From an uncultured Verrucomicrobiota bacterium (lineage in GTDB: Bacteria; Verrucomicrobiota; Verrucomicrobiia; Limisphaerales; UBA9464), in NCBI GenBank assembly GCA_903925515.1, contig CAIYFP010000133.1, positions 1 to 27,040 of the forward strand: a stretch of 27,040 nucleotides of DNA. The letters are read 5' to 3'. A program made the position numbers and the translations under genes. Positions 1 to 7,162 of this stretch are shown here, one piece after another. Below the pieces are notes generated by a model. It saw only the letters and a list, made by a program, of their open reading frames with translations. It did no database searches and was not told the DNA's origin. The stretch's first letter is position 1, and each line of letters begins with the position of its first letter.

Positions 1-48
1 ACAATGGCATTGTGGGGGTCAGGGGTTCGAATCCCCTCGGCTCCACCA
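1..48 (+). tRNA. tRNA-Ala(GGC), 3' part (cut by window start)
   Basis: The sequence folds as a tRNA from position 29 onward. Bases 1-3 are the end of the 5' anticodon stem and bases 4-10 (ATGGCAT) are the anticodon loop, with U33, anticodon GGC and A37. The 3' anticodon stem is 11-15 and the variable loop 16-20. The T arm is 21-37 with the TTCGAAT loop and five paired bases. The acceptor 3' strand is 38-44, followed by discriminator A45 and an encoded CCA (46-48). The A32-U38 pair is a known peculiarity of tRNA-Ala(GGC), and U70 fits the G3:U70 alanine identity pair, although base 3 lies outside the window. The D arm and 5' acceptor strand are missing. Confidence 0.93.
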
Positions 49-66
49 CCGGCCGGCAGATTTGTT

Positions 67-99
67 CCTCCCTCCGTCGGCGGAGGGGGGATTTTTTTT
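67..99 (+). terminator. Rho-independent terminator after tRNA-Ala
   Basis: The arm at 67-76 pairs with 81-90 over ten base pairs, including one T-G wobble, across a four-base TCGG loop. A run of eight T follows at 92-99. It lies 18 nt after the tRNA CCA and 21 nt before purH, so it should end the tRNA transcript. If so, purH needs its own promoter or read-through; I see no clear -35/-10 pair in the short gap. Confidence 0.85.
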
Positions 100-120
100 G
101 AGTCACGTACCATCCCTCGC

Positions 121-1668
121 ATGTCCCGCATCCAACGCGCTCTCCTCTCCGTCTCCGACAAGTCCGGCCTCGTGGACTTCGCGCGCTCGCTCGCCACCTC
201 GGGGGTGGAGCTCCTCTCCACCGGCGGCACCGCCAAGGTCCTGCGCGAAGCCGGCCTCGTCGTGAAGGACATCTCCGAGCACACCGGCTTCCCGGAGATG
301 CTCGACGGCCGCGTGAAGACCCTCCACCCGCGCGTGCACGGCGGGCTCTTGTTCCTCCGAGACAACCCCGAGCATCTACGAACCGTCGCCGAGCACGGCA
401 TCGCCCCCATCGACCTCGTCGTCGTCAACCTCTACCCCTTCGAGGCCACCGTCGCGCGCCCCGGCGTCTCGCTCCACGACGCCATCGAGAACATCGACAT
501 CGGCGGGCCCTCCATGCTTCGGTCCGCCGCCAAGAACCATGATTCCGTCACCGTCGTCGTGGACCCGGCCGACTACGCCGAGGTCGCAAGGCAAATCGCC
601 GGCGACGGCAACACCTCCCTCGACCTCCGCAGGCACCTCGCCGCAAAGGTGTTCTCGCGCACCGCAGCCTACGACGCCGCGATCGCCACCCACCTCGCCC
701 GGAACTTCGCCCCTCCCGGCCAACCGTCGCCCCTGCTCTCCGTCGTCGTACCCCTCGCCCAACCGCTTCGCTACGGCGAGAACCCCCATCAACGAGCCGC
801 CCTCTATGGCCGTTTCCATGAGCACTACCACCAACTCCACGGCAAGGAATTGTCCTACAACAACATCCTCGACCTGACCGCCGCCACGGCACTGGTCGCC
901 GAGTTTTCCGAGGAGGGCCCCACCCTTGCCATCCTCAAGCACACCAACCCCTGCGGCGTCGGACGTGGCTCCTCCCTTCGCGAGGCATGGGACCGCGCCT
1001 ATTCCACGGACCGCCAAGCTCCCTTCGGCGGCATCATCGCCGCCAACACGCCCATCGACCTCGCCTGCGCCGAGGCCATCGCCGGCATCTTCTCCGAGGT
1101 CATCGTGGCCCCAGACTTCCTCCCCGATGCCCTCGACCTGCTTCGCCAAAAGAAAAACCTCCGCCTGCTGCGCGTCGCCGGCAACCCCGCCAAGGCGGCC
1201 GGAGGCGACCTCCGTTCCGTGGGAGCCCAGTCGTTCCTGTGGCAGGAACGCGATGCGCTGGCCACCACCGCCGCCGACCTGCGCGTGGTGACCCGGCGCG
1301 CGCCATCCCCGTCCGAGCTGGAGGCCCTCCTGTTCGGTTGGCGCGTCGTCCGGCACGTCAAGTCCAACGCCATCGTCTATGCCAGCCCCGGCCAAACCCT
1401 CGGGATCGGGGCAGGCCAAATGAGCCGCGTGGACTCATCCCGAATCGCCGTGTGGAAGGCCGGCGAGGCCGGGTTGCCGCTTCATGGCTCCGTCGTGTGC
1501 AGCGACGCCTTCTTCCCCTTCCCGGACGGCCTCGTCGCGGCGGCCGACGCCGGCGCCACGGCGGCCATCCAGCCAGGCGGCTCCGTGCGCGACGCCGAGG
1601 TCATCGCCGCCGCCGACGAACGCGGCATCGCCATGGTCTTCACCGGGCACCGGCACTTCAGGCACTAG
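121..1668 (+). CDS. purH: Bifunctional AICAR formyltransferase / IMP cyclohydrolase PurH
   Basis: This cytosolic enzyme catalyses the last two steps of purine synthesis: formylation of AICAR with 10-formyl-THF, then ring closure of FAICAR to IMP. The protein is 515 aa, close to the usual length. It starts MSRIQRALLSVSDKSGL, the standard beginning of the MGS-like cyclohydrolase domain (about 1-150). The AICAR transformylase domain fills the rest and contains KHTNPCG at residues 273-279, with the catalytic Lys273-His274 pair. The ATG at 121 was chosen because the family begins there; the reading frame upstream runs back through the terminator and tRNA. No good Shine-Dalgarno is visible. The gene converges with the flavoprotein gene, and palindromes lie in the gap (12 bp at 1708-1719; hairpin at 1757-1770). 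Confidence 0.97.
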   Translation: MSRIQRALLSVSDKSGLVDFARSLATSGVELLSTGGTAKVLREAGLVVKDISEHTGFPEMLDGRVKTLHPRVHGGLLFLRDNPEHLRTVAEHGIAPIDLVVVNLYPFEATVARPGVSLHDAIENIDIGGPSMLRSAAKNHDSVTVVVDPADYAEVARQIAGDGNTSLDLRRHLAAKVFSRTAAYDAAIATHLARNFAPPGQPSPLLSVVVPLAQPLRYGENPHQRAALYGRFHEHYHQLHGKELSYNNILDLTAATALVAEFSEEGPTLAILKHTNPCGVGRGSSLREAWDRAYSTDRQAPFGGIIAANTPIDLACAEAIAGIFSEVIVAPDFLPDALDLLRQKKNLRLLRVAGNPAKAAGGDLRSVGAQSFLWQERDALATTAADLRVVTRRAPSPSELEALLFGWRVVRHVKSNAIVYASPGQTLGIGAGQMSRVDSSRIAVWKAGEAGLPLHGSVVCSDAFFPFPDGLVAAADAGATAAIQPGGSVRDAEVIAAADERGIAMVFTGHRHFRH

Positions 1669-1765
1669 GCAACCATGCAACAACGCTGCGCCCCGGTCGG
1701 CAAACGTCCCTCCGGAGGGTTGGCCTGCCATGAAGCCGGCGCGGACTGCGCGGCGCCCTGAAGGT

Positions 1766-3022
1766 TCAGGCGGAGACCTTCGGCATTCCCAACGACAACG
1801 GCTCCGGCAACCGCGTGAACTCCTCGAACGCCCCGAACATGCGCGTAAAATCCTTGCCCACGTCCCCGGAAAGGCAGTCCGTCAGGTCGTCCGCCACCGC
1901 CGGGTGCCTTTCGGTCACCGTCTTGAAGCTCACGTTGGGGTCGTAGAACGCGTACACGAGCTTGCGCATGTTCTCGATGCTCTCGTGCATCGCCTTGGAA
2001 TACCCCGTGAACCGGGTCGCCGACGCGTCGCCCGCCAACAAGGCCTCATGGATGGTGTCCGCCGCAAGCACGCCGCTCTTCAAAGCCAGCATCATCCCGC
2101 TCGAGAACACCGGGTCGAGGAAACCGTAGGCGTCGCCCACCAACACCAAGCCGTCCGCGGCGCAAAACTCGCTGCGGTACGTGTACTCGCCCGTCAGCCA
2201 GTACTCCCCGCACGAGCGACCCGGAGCAAGATGTTCCTCGATCCACCGATTCTCCTTCACCTCCCGGTGAAAGATCTCGCGGGGATCCTTGATCCCGCCC
2301 CGCGTCAGGTACTTGCCGTCCGCAACGACCCCCACGCTTACCCGGTCGTTGTGCTGCGGTATGTACCAAAACCAACCCTTGTCCGGGACAAACGCCACCG
2401 TGGTCGCGCCCTCGTCAATCCCGGGGTCCCGCATCGCCCCGTCGTAGTAGGTCCAGACCGCAATCTTGTTGAGCTTGGGGTCGCCCCGACGCCATGCGTT
2501 CCGGCTCGCCACCATGGCCTCCCGGCCCGTCGCATCCACCGTCACCGCCGCATGCACGGCGTACTCACGTCCGTCCCGCGACCTCACCCGGACGCCCACA
2601 TGCCGCTCTCCATCCTTGATCAGGCCCACCACCTCCGACTCCTCGCGGACCTCCGCACCCTTCTCCCGGGCGTTCTCGACCAGCATCTGGTCGAACTCCG
2701 ATCGCAGGACCTGCCATGTCTGGGCCACGGTGTCGCGGTCGTAACGGTTGAAGAAGTAGAAGGGCTGCGAAGCGCGGCCGGACGGGGCGACGAACTGGAC
2801 GGAATACTTCCTGGGAAATCCGGACCGGCGAAGGCGCGGGATCATCCCGATGCGTTCGAGGGCGTGATAGGTGAATGGGATGAGGGATTCCCCGATGTGA
2901 TAGCGGGGGAACTTCTCGCGTTCGAGGACCAGGACACGGCGACCGTGGAGGGCGAGAGCGGTGGCGGTGGCGCATCCGGCGGGGCCAGCGCCGACGACAA
3001 CGGCATCGAAGGTCTCGTTCAT
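1766..3022 (-). CDS. FAD-dependent halogenase-like / geranylgeranyl-reductase-type oxidoreductase
   Basis: A 418-aa flavoprotein of the tryptophan-halogenase / geranylgeranyl-reductase superfamily. It has an N-terminal FAD-binding GAGPAG at residues 11-16, then FPRYHIGESL (39-48). The latter resembles halogenases more than geranylgeranyl reductases, which carry a Cys-Gly-Gly in this area. WFWYIP at 217-222 matches the halogenase WxWxIP signature, and GDAYGFLDP at 296-304 is the second FAD-contact motif. The ATG at 3022 is the start because the FAD fold begins directly after it. It is the last gene of the minus-strand run membrane protein, regulator, ispH, this gene, 70 nt after the ispH stop. 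The substrate is unknown. The position next to ispH hints at an isoprenoid-derived substrate, but many bacterial proteins with these motifs have no proven halogenase activity. Confidence 0.8.
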   Translation of the reverse strand: MNETFDAVVVGAGPAGCATATALALHGRRVLVLEREKFPRYHIGESLIPFTYHALERIGMIPRLRRSGFPRKYSVQFVAPSGRASQPFYFFNRYDRDTVAQTWQVLRSEFDQMLVENAREKGAEVREESEVVGLIKDGERHVGVRVRSRDGREYAVHAAVTVDATGREAMVASRNAWRRGDPKLNKIAVWTYYDGAMRDPGIDEGATTVAFVPDKGWFWYIPQHNDRVSVGVVADGKYLTRGGIKDPREIFHREVKENRWIEEHLAPGRSCGEYWLTGEYTYRSEFCAADGLVLVGDAYGFLDPVFSSGMMLALKSGVLAADTIHEALLAGDASATRFTGYSKAMHESIENMRKLVYAFYDPNVSFKTVTERHPAVADDLTDCLSGDVGKDFTRMFGAFEEFTRLPEPLSLGMPKVSA

Positions 3023-3092
3023 ACGCAGACGTACTAATCTTGGCCCCAGGAAACGCCAACCGCTTTGTGGCAAACTCCGCGCCCTACCCCCC

Positions 3093-3959
3093 TCATCCCT
3101 CGTCCCGTCCCATCCCCGTGCCCATCCCAGCCCACCCAAGCAACACCCCCTCCACCGCCTCGATCTCCCAGTCCGGCGTGGAGGTCCCGGCCGTCACCCC
3201 TACCGTGTCCCCTTCCCGGAACCACGCCCTCTCCAGCTCCCCCGCTCCTTCCACGTGATGCACCCGTCGGCAGCCGCCCTTGCACGTCTCAACCAACCGC
3301 AACGTGTTGTTGCTCCCGCGCCCTCCCACCACCACCACCACCGTGCACCCCCGTGCCAAGTCCTCCGCCGCCAACTGCCGGTCCTTCGTCGGCTGGCAAA
3401 CCGTGTCCCGAAACTCCACCTCTGAGCCTCGAAACCTTCCCCGAATCCGCGCGACCAGCCCCCGCACCCGCGCCACGGGCTGAGTCGTCTGGCTCACCAC
3501 GCCAAACCGGGTCCGCGGCACCATCTGGTCCACGTCCTCCTCCGTCAGCACGACGTCGCACCCCGGATGGTCCTCGGCCATGCCGCGCACCTCGACATGG
3601 TCCCTCTGCCCGATGATGACGGGATGGAAGCCCTTGGACACGAGGTCATCCAGGCTTGCGTGCGCCCGGTGCACCAGCGGGCAGGTCGTCTCCTGCACCT
3701 CATGGCCCAGCCGACGGAGTTCGCCGAGCCGGGCGCGCGAGACACCGTGGGCTGTCACCAAGACCCGCCGGGTTTGGACCTCGGCGGGATCATGCCGGAC
3801 AACCACGCCAGCCCGCCGCAGCGATTCCACGACGGCGGGGTTGTGGACGAGTTCGCCGAGCATCGTGACGGGCCCGGCGGCGGCGGCGAGGCGGGCGTCC
3901 CGGACGGCATCCCGAACGCCGAAGCACCAGCCAAGGTGGGAAGCACGAAGGATCTTCAT
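3093..3959 (-). CDS. ispH: 4-hydroxy-3-methylbut-2-enyl diphosphate reductase IspH
   Basis: The last enzyme of the MEP isoprenoid pathway: it reduces HMBPP to IPP and DMAPP using a [4Fe-4S] cluster. The 288-aa protein has the three cluster cysteines: Cys12 (GWCFGV), Cys93 (TTCPLV) and Cys188 (TVCQPT). It also has the substrate-contact residues seen in E. coli IspH: His39, His71, His121 and the acid Glu123, plus a Ser/Asn cluster at 216-218 and Ser260. The start is the second of two adjacent ATG codons (3962 and 3959), which puts the first cysteine at residue 12 as in E. coli. No Shine-Dalgarno is visible. A TGTAAT hexamer ends 7 nt before the first ATG, so a leaderless transcript is possible. 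A palindrome lies between that hexamer and the start. Confidence 0.96.
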   Translation of the reverse strand: MKILRASHLGWCFGVRDAVRDARLAAAAGPVTMLGELVHNPAVVESLRRAGVVVRHDPAEVQTRRVLVTAHGVSRARLGELRRLGHEVQETTCPLVHRAHASLDDLVSKGFHPVIIGQRDHVEVRGMAEDHPGCDVVLTEEDVDQMVPRTRFGVVSQTTQPVARVRGLVARIRGRFRGSEVEFRDTVCQPTKDRQLAAEDLARGCTVVVVVGGRGSNNTLRLVETCKGGCRRVHHVEGAGELERAWFREGDTVGVTAGTSTPDWEIEAVEGVLLGWAGMGTGMGRDEG

Positions 3960-3964
3960 CATGG

Positions 3965-3977
3965 TTTGCATTACAAA
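3965..3977 (-). promoter_or_regulatory. Candidate operator/-10 region of ispH
   Basis: TTTGCATTACAAA is an inverted repeat (TTTG-N5-CAAA, with imperfect inner matches). It ends 2 nt before the first ATG codon and 5 nt before the second. It resembles the repeat at 4968-4982 in front of the membrane-protein/regulator pair. On the minus strand it overlaps TGTAAT (3975 to 3970), which could be a -10 box placing the transcript start at the ATG. I found no matching -35 box. Repression by the regulator at 4028-4336 is inferred from neighbourhood and similarity. Confidence 0.4.
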
Positions 3978-4027
3978 GTACAACGGTGCCAATGCGCGGG
4001 CATGGATCGTTTGGACACGTGCTCCGT

Positions 4028-4336
4028 TCAGCCAGGCATGGCCCGCCGCACGATCGCAGCCAATCGCTCGATGTGCGCCGCAAACGCGTCTCGCCCCGCA
4101 CGCGTCAGCGCCAGCGTCGTGAGCGGCCGCGCCTCCTGATACGACTTCGTCACCGCAAGATAACCCGCCTCCTGCAAGGTCCGTACATGGCTCAGCAGGT
4201 TCCCGTCCGTCAGGCCAAGGGCGTCCCGAAGCTCCGTGAACGACAAGTCCGGGCTGGCCGCGAGCATGCTCATGATGGCAAGCCGCACGCGCTCGTGGAC
4301 CACCCGGTCAAGCTGGAGGATCTCGGCGGGGTTCAC
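4028..4336 (-). CDS. Small winged-helix (HTH_34/MarR-ArsR-like) transcriptional regulator
   Basis: A 102-aa winged-helix DNA-binding protein. After an N-terminal helix (HERVRLAIMSML) come SFTELRDALGLTDGNLLSHVRTLQEAGYLAV, the helix-turn-helix, and a wing carrying KSYQEARPLTTLALT. The family is stand-alone regulators with no separate ligand domain. The start is GTG at 4336, whose GTGA overlaps the TGA of the membrane-protein gene by 4 nt. A purine-rich AGGAAGA just upstream gives a good ribosome site, so the pair is probably translationally coupled. It precedes ispH by 68 nt. The likely role is autoregulation through the repeat at 4968-4982, and perhaps control of ispH through 3965-3977. The signal it senses is unknown; no metal-binding cysteine cluster is visible. 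Confidence 0.85.
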   Translation of the reverse strand: MNPAEILQLDRVVHERVRLAIMSMLAASPDLSFTELRDALGLTDGNLLSHVRTLQEAGYLAVTKSYQEARPLTTLALTRAGRDAFAAHIERLAAIVRRAMPG

Positions 4337-4959
4337 GTCTTCCTCGAACGTTCCGCAAGGCCAAGGCCAAGGCCGTACCCTGCATGTCCGACCCCAAACC
4401 CAACCGCCATCGCAAGGTGGGCGTGCGCCACCGGCGGGAACTGGTTCAACGGGCACGTCCACCACAGCAAAAGCCCGCTGCCAGCAGCGACGTACGCCCA
4501 CCCAAGCCCCCGAATCCCGCCCGTCATGAAGAAGCCCGCCGCGTGCAGCGCACAACCATAGAGCACCATCCACAGCGCCGGCAGCAACCACACCACCCGC
4601 CGAGCCCAGTCCTCGCCCAACAGGAACGGCACGCTCACAAGGAAGCCCGCAGCAAGCGCCGGCAACATCGACGCCGCCACCCGCCGCGTCGGCGGCGACC
4701 AGAAGCCCTCGCCGTCCTTCATGGCCTGGCGACGCGCGATCCCAAACGCCACCGCCACCGCCACGGCCGCCGTGCCCAGCCACCACGAGGCGAACGCCGT
4801 CGAGGACTCCAGCGCAACCCATCGGTGGGCCACCCCGGCCCCGGCGCCCAGCAATCCCATGGCAAGGCACACCGGCGCCAAGGTCCGCCGGTACAGCGCG
4901 GACCGCTCCATGAGAACCCGAATCGTCTCAAGGTCTGCCGCGGCGTCTTGCGTGTTCAC
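4333..4959 (-). CDS. Multi-pass membrane protein, partner of the winged-helix regulator
   Basis: A protein of 208 aa with about six hydrophobic segments and a short cytoplasmic N-terminus containing DLETIRVLMERSALYR. I do not recognise a catalytic motif. Small six-helix proteins of this kind occur next to HTH_34-type regulators in Acidobacteria and Verrucomicrobia, which suggests a sensory or regulatory partnership rather than an enzyme. I chose the GTG at 4959 because AGAGG lies 5 nt upstream. The alternative GTG at 5022 overlaps the histidine-kinase stop as GTGA, but it has no ribosome site and adds an unlikely glycine-rich 21-aa leader. The 3' end overlaps the regulator start by 4 nt. Confidence 0.75.
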   Translation of the reverse strand: MNTQDAAADLETIRVLMERSALYRRTLAPVCLAMGLLGAGAGVAHRWVALESSTAFASWWLGTAAVAVAVAFGIARRQAMKDGEGFWSPPTRRVAASMLPALAAGFLVSVPFLLGEDWARRVVWLLPALWMVLYGCALHAAGFFMTGGIRGLGWAYVAAGSGLLLWWTCPLNQFPPVAHAHLAMAVGFGVGHAGYGLGLGLAERSRKT

Positions 4960-4967
4960 AAACACCT

Positions 4968-4982
4968 CTTTGCCGTGCAAAG
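4968..4982 (-). promoter_or_regulatory. Candidate operator before the membrane-protein/regulator pair
   Basis: CTTTGC-CGT-GCAAAG is a perfect 6-bp inverted repeat with a 3-nt spacer, ending 8 nt before the GTG at 4959 and touching the AGAGG ribosome site. A second partial palindrome, GGTTTGCAACC (4987-4997), lies just beyond. The core TTTGC-N3-GCAAA resembles TTTGC-N3-ACAAA at 3965-3977 in front of ispH. The position suggests blockage of transcription or translation initiation. Assignment to the encoded winged-helix protein is inferred. Confidence 0.5.
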
Positions 4983-5018
4983 CACAGGTTTGCAACCCTT
5001 TTCCGCCACCGCGGTCCC

Positions 5019-6368
5019 TCACGCCGACGCGGATTCCCCGCCAGCCTCCGCGGGCAAGGGAACCTCAACCCGAACCCGGACGCCGTGCGGCCGCACGGAG
5101 GACACCTCAAGGTCCCCTCCCAGCCGCCGGGCCCTCGCGCGCATCCCGGTCATCCCGATCCCTGGGGCCTCGGCCATTTCCACCGTCGGATCAGGCGCTC
5201 GCGCCATGCCGCGGCCGTCGTCTTCCACGACAAGGATGAGCAGCGGCGCATGGGCCGCGAGACGGATCACCACGTGCCCCGCATCCGCGTGCCGTGCCAC
5301 GTTGGTCAGGGCCTCTTGGGCAATCCGGAACAGGTGCGTCTCGTGCTCCTCGGGAAAGCGCCGCTCGGAGTTCGACTGGAAATCCACGGTGATGCCCATC
5401 CGTTCCGACGCCCTCGCGGCAAGCCAGCGCAAGCCAGCCACAAGGCCGAGGTCGTCGAGGATCACGGGCCTCAGCAATTGCGACAGCTCCCGGACGTTCC
5501 GTATCGACTCGTCCACAAGGGCAAGGCAGTCCGCGCGAACCAACTCCGGCGCCTTGTGCCCCTGCTGGGTGAGGTTCGACCGGATCGCCGCGAGCGACTG
5601 GCCCAACTCGTCGTGAAGCTCATGCGAGAAACGCCGGGCGGCCTCCTCCTGGCTCTGCAACATGTGCCACGAAACCCGTCCCAGCTCCTCGGCCTGCCAA
5701 CGCATCACCCCAAGCGTCCGTCCCACGAACCGCAACGTCAGGAACGCGCAAAGCACCGACAACCCAAGGCTCAACGTGAACAGCAGCGTGGTCTCGTCAC
5801 CAAGGTCCCGCGACTGGCTCCCGATCATCCGCTCCATCTCGACCAGCCTGCCGGAGCTGGTCGCCACGATCTCGTCCACCAGCCGCAGGATCTCCCCGTG
5901 CCTTGCAAACAGTCCCCCGTCCACCGCCGTGTTGGCGGATGGGTCCTTCGCCCGGGCCGACTCCAGCGCCCGCCGCACGTCCTTCGCAAACCCTTCCACC
6001 CGCTCGTCCAACTGGTCCCAAAGCCCCGCGTGCTTGGACGGCGGCACCTCCAACCTCAACTGCGCCACCTGTCGCCGAGTCTCCTCAACCTGCCGGAGGA
6101 GCGCCGTCGCATTGGCGGGATCGATGTCCCGGCGCGAGAGCTGCCCAAGCAACCGCGCCATCGTGTCCTCCTCGCGTTGGACGTCATGGATGAGGCGAAG
6201 CACCACCCTCTGGTCGCGCGTGATCTGCTCGACGGCCCGCTCGATGCGCTGGCTGTGGCGCACCGCCACGATCGCCGCCACGCCGAGGAAGATGATGACC
6301 AACAGGAAACCAAGGGTCAGCACCCGCTGGATTCCGCGCTCCCGAAGCCGGGGCCATCTCCATGCCAT
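5019..6368 (-). CDS. NarX/DegS-type sensor histidine kinase (HisKA_3)
   Basis: A 449-aa inner-membrane kinase. Transmembrane segment 1 is about residues 15-36, followed by an extracytoplasmic helical region of about 155 residues (37-192) and transmembrane segment 2 at about 193-214. A short linker leads to the HisKA_3 phosphoacceptor box SHELHDELGQ, with probable phospho-His252. The ATPase domain has an N box with Asn356 (QEALTNVARHA), DDGRGM at 383-388 and GIGMTGMRAR at 403-412. The input domain has the length and helical character of four-helix-bundle sensors; no ligand motif is visible. It lies 17 nt after the response regulator and is probably cotranscribed with it. The signal is unknown. 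The redox protein encoded divergently at 7163-9292 is a plausible target. Confidence 0.92.
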   Translation of the reverse strand: MAWRWPRLRERGIQRVLTLGFLLVIIFLGVAAIVAVRHSQRIERAVEQITRDQRVVLRLIHDVQREEDTMARLLGQLSRRDIDPANATALLRQVEETRRQVAQLRLEVPPSKHAGLWDQLDERVEGFAKDVRRALESARAKDPSANTAVDGGLFARHGEILRLVDEIVATSSGRLVEMERMIGSQSRDLGDETTLLFTLSLGLSVLCAFLTLRFVGRTLGVMRWQAEELGRVSWHMLQSQEEAARRFSHELHDELGQSLAAIRSNLTQQGHKAPELVRADCLALVDESIRNVRELSQLLRPVILDDLGLVAGLRWLAARASERMGITVDFQSNSERRFPEEHETHLFRIAQEALTNVARHADAGHVVIRLAAHAPLLILVVEDDGRGMARAPDPTVEMAEAPGIGMTGMRARARRLGGDLEVSSVRPHGVRVRVEVPLPAEAGGESASA

Positions 6369-6385
6369 GCGTATTCCCTCCCCGC

Positions 6386-7027
6386 CTAGTCGATCAGTCC
6401 CTTCCGCAGCGCGAACCGCACCATTTCCGCCACCGAGTGCAGGTTCAGCTTCTCCATGATCCGGCCGCGGTGCGCCTCCACCGTGTACACGCTCAGCGCA
6501 AGGGCATGGGCGATCTCCTTGTTCGTCTTGCTTTCCGCAATCATCCGCAACACCTCCCGCTCCCGGGGCGACAACAGGTCGATCGGGTCCGTGACATGCC
6601 GGCGATAATCCTCCAGCACCGCGTCGCTCACGGCCGGGCTGAGCCAGCCCTTGCCCGAATGCACCGCGCGCACCGCCGCCAGCAGGTCCTGCTCGCTGCT
6701 GTCCTTCAGCAAGTACCCCCTCGCCCCCGCCCTCAGCATCTCGCGCACGTACACCCCGTCCTTCTGCATCGACAACGCCAGCACCCGCGCATCCGGGTTG
6801 CCCTTCAGGATCGCGCGCGTCGCATCAATCCCGTTCATCCCGCCCATCCCGATGTCCATCACCACCACGTCGGGACGCTCTCGGCCCGCCAACGCGACCG
6901 CCCCGGGCCCATCCGAGGCCTCGCCGACCACCCGCATGTCGGGCTGGGCGTCGAGGATCATCCTGAAGCCGCCGCGAACCACCGCGTGGTCGTCGGCCAG
7001 CACGATTCGAATCGGGCGAACGGCCAT
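6386..7027 (-). CDS. NarL/FixJ-type response regulator (REC-LuxR)
   Basis: A 213-aa response regulator and the partner of the adjacent kinase. The receiver domain has the acidic pair Asp12-Asp13, phospho-acceptor Asp58 (VVVMDIGM), and Lys108 in YLLKDSS. The C-terminal LuxR-type helix-turn-helix spans about 150-210, with LSPREREVL and TNKEIAHALALSVYTVEAHRGRIMEKL. The ATG at 7027 was chosen because the receiver fold starts directly after it; the open frame continues upstream but is not conserved-looking. It is the first gene of the pair and is divergent from the multidomain redox gene across 135 nt. That gap holds an inverted repeat at 7032-7063, so autoregulation or control of the divergent gene is plausible. 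Confidence 0.94.
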   Translation of the reverse strand: MAVRPIRIVLADDHAVVRGGFRMILDAQPDMRVVGEASDGPGAVALAGRERPDVVVMDIGMGGMNGIDATRAILKGNPDARVLALSMQKDGVYVREMLRAGARGYLLKDSSEQDLLAAVRAVHSGKGWLSPAVSDAVLEDYRRHVTDPIDLLSPREREVLRMIAESKTNKEIAHALALSVYTVEAHRGRIMEKLNLHSVAEMVRFALRKGLID

Positions 7028-7031
7028 GCCC

Positions 7032-7063
7032 CATGACAACCGCCTTCCCCTCCCCATGTCATG
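7032..7063. promoter_or_regulatory. Candidate operator in the divergent response-regulator/redox-gene region
   Basis: CATGACA (7032-7038) and its exact complement TGTCATG (7057-7063) form an inverted repeat with an 18-nt spacer, centred between the two divergent genes and starting 5 nt upstream of the response-regulator ATG. NarL-family dimers bind inverted half-sites, but usually with shorter spacing, so this assignment is weak. No convincing -35/-10 pair is visible. Confidence 0.3.
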
Positions 7064-7162
7064 CGGCAACTGCAACCGCTGGCTCCGGCGACGAACCACC
7101 ATGCCCGCCTTCCGCCCCTGTCTCCTTGAAACGTTCCTGCACCCCGGCGCGTCATCCCCGGC

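Noticed and set aside
3064..3074. TTTGTGGCAAA before the flavoprotein gene as a third operator
   Set aside because: The half-site spacing is 3 instead of 5 nt, so it does not match the other two sites; chance is likely.
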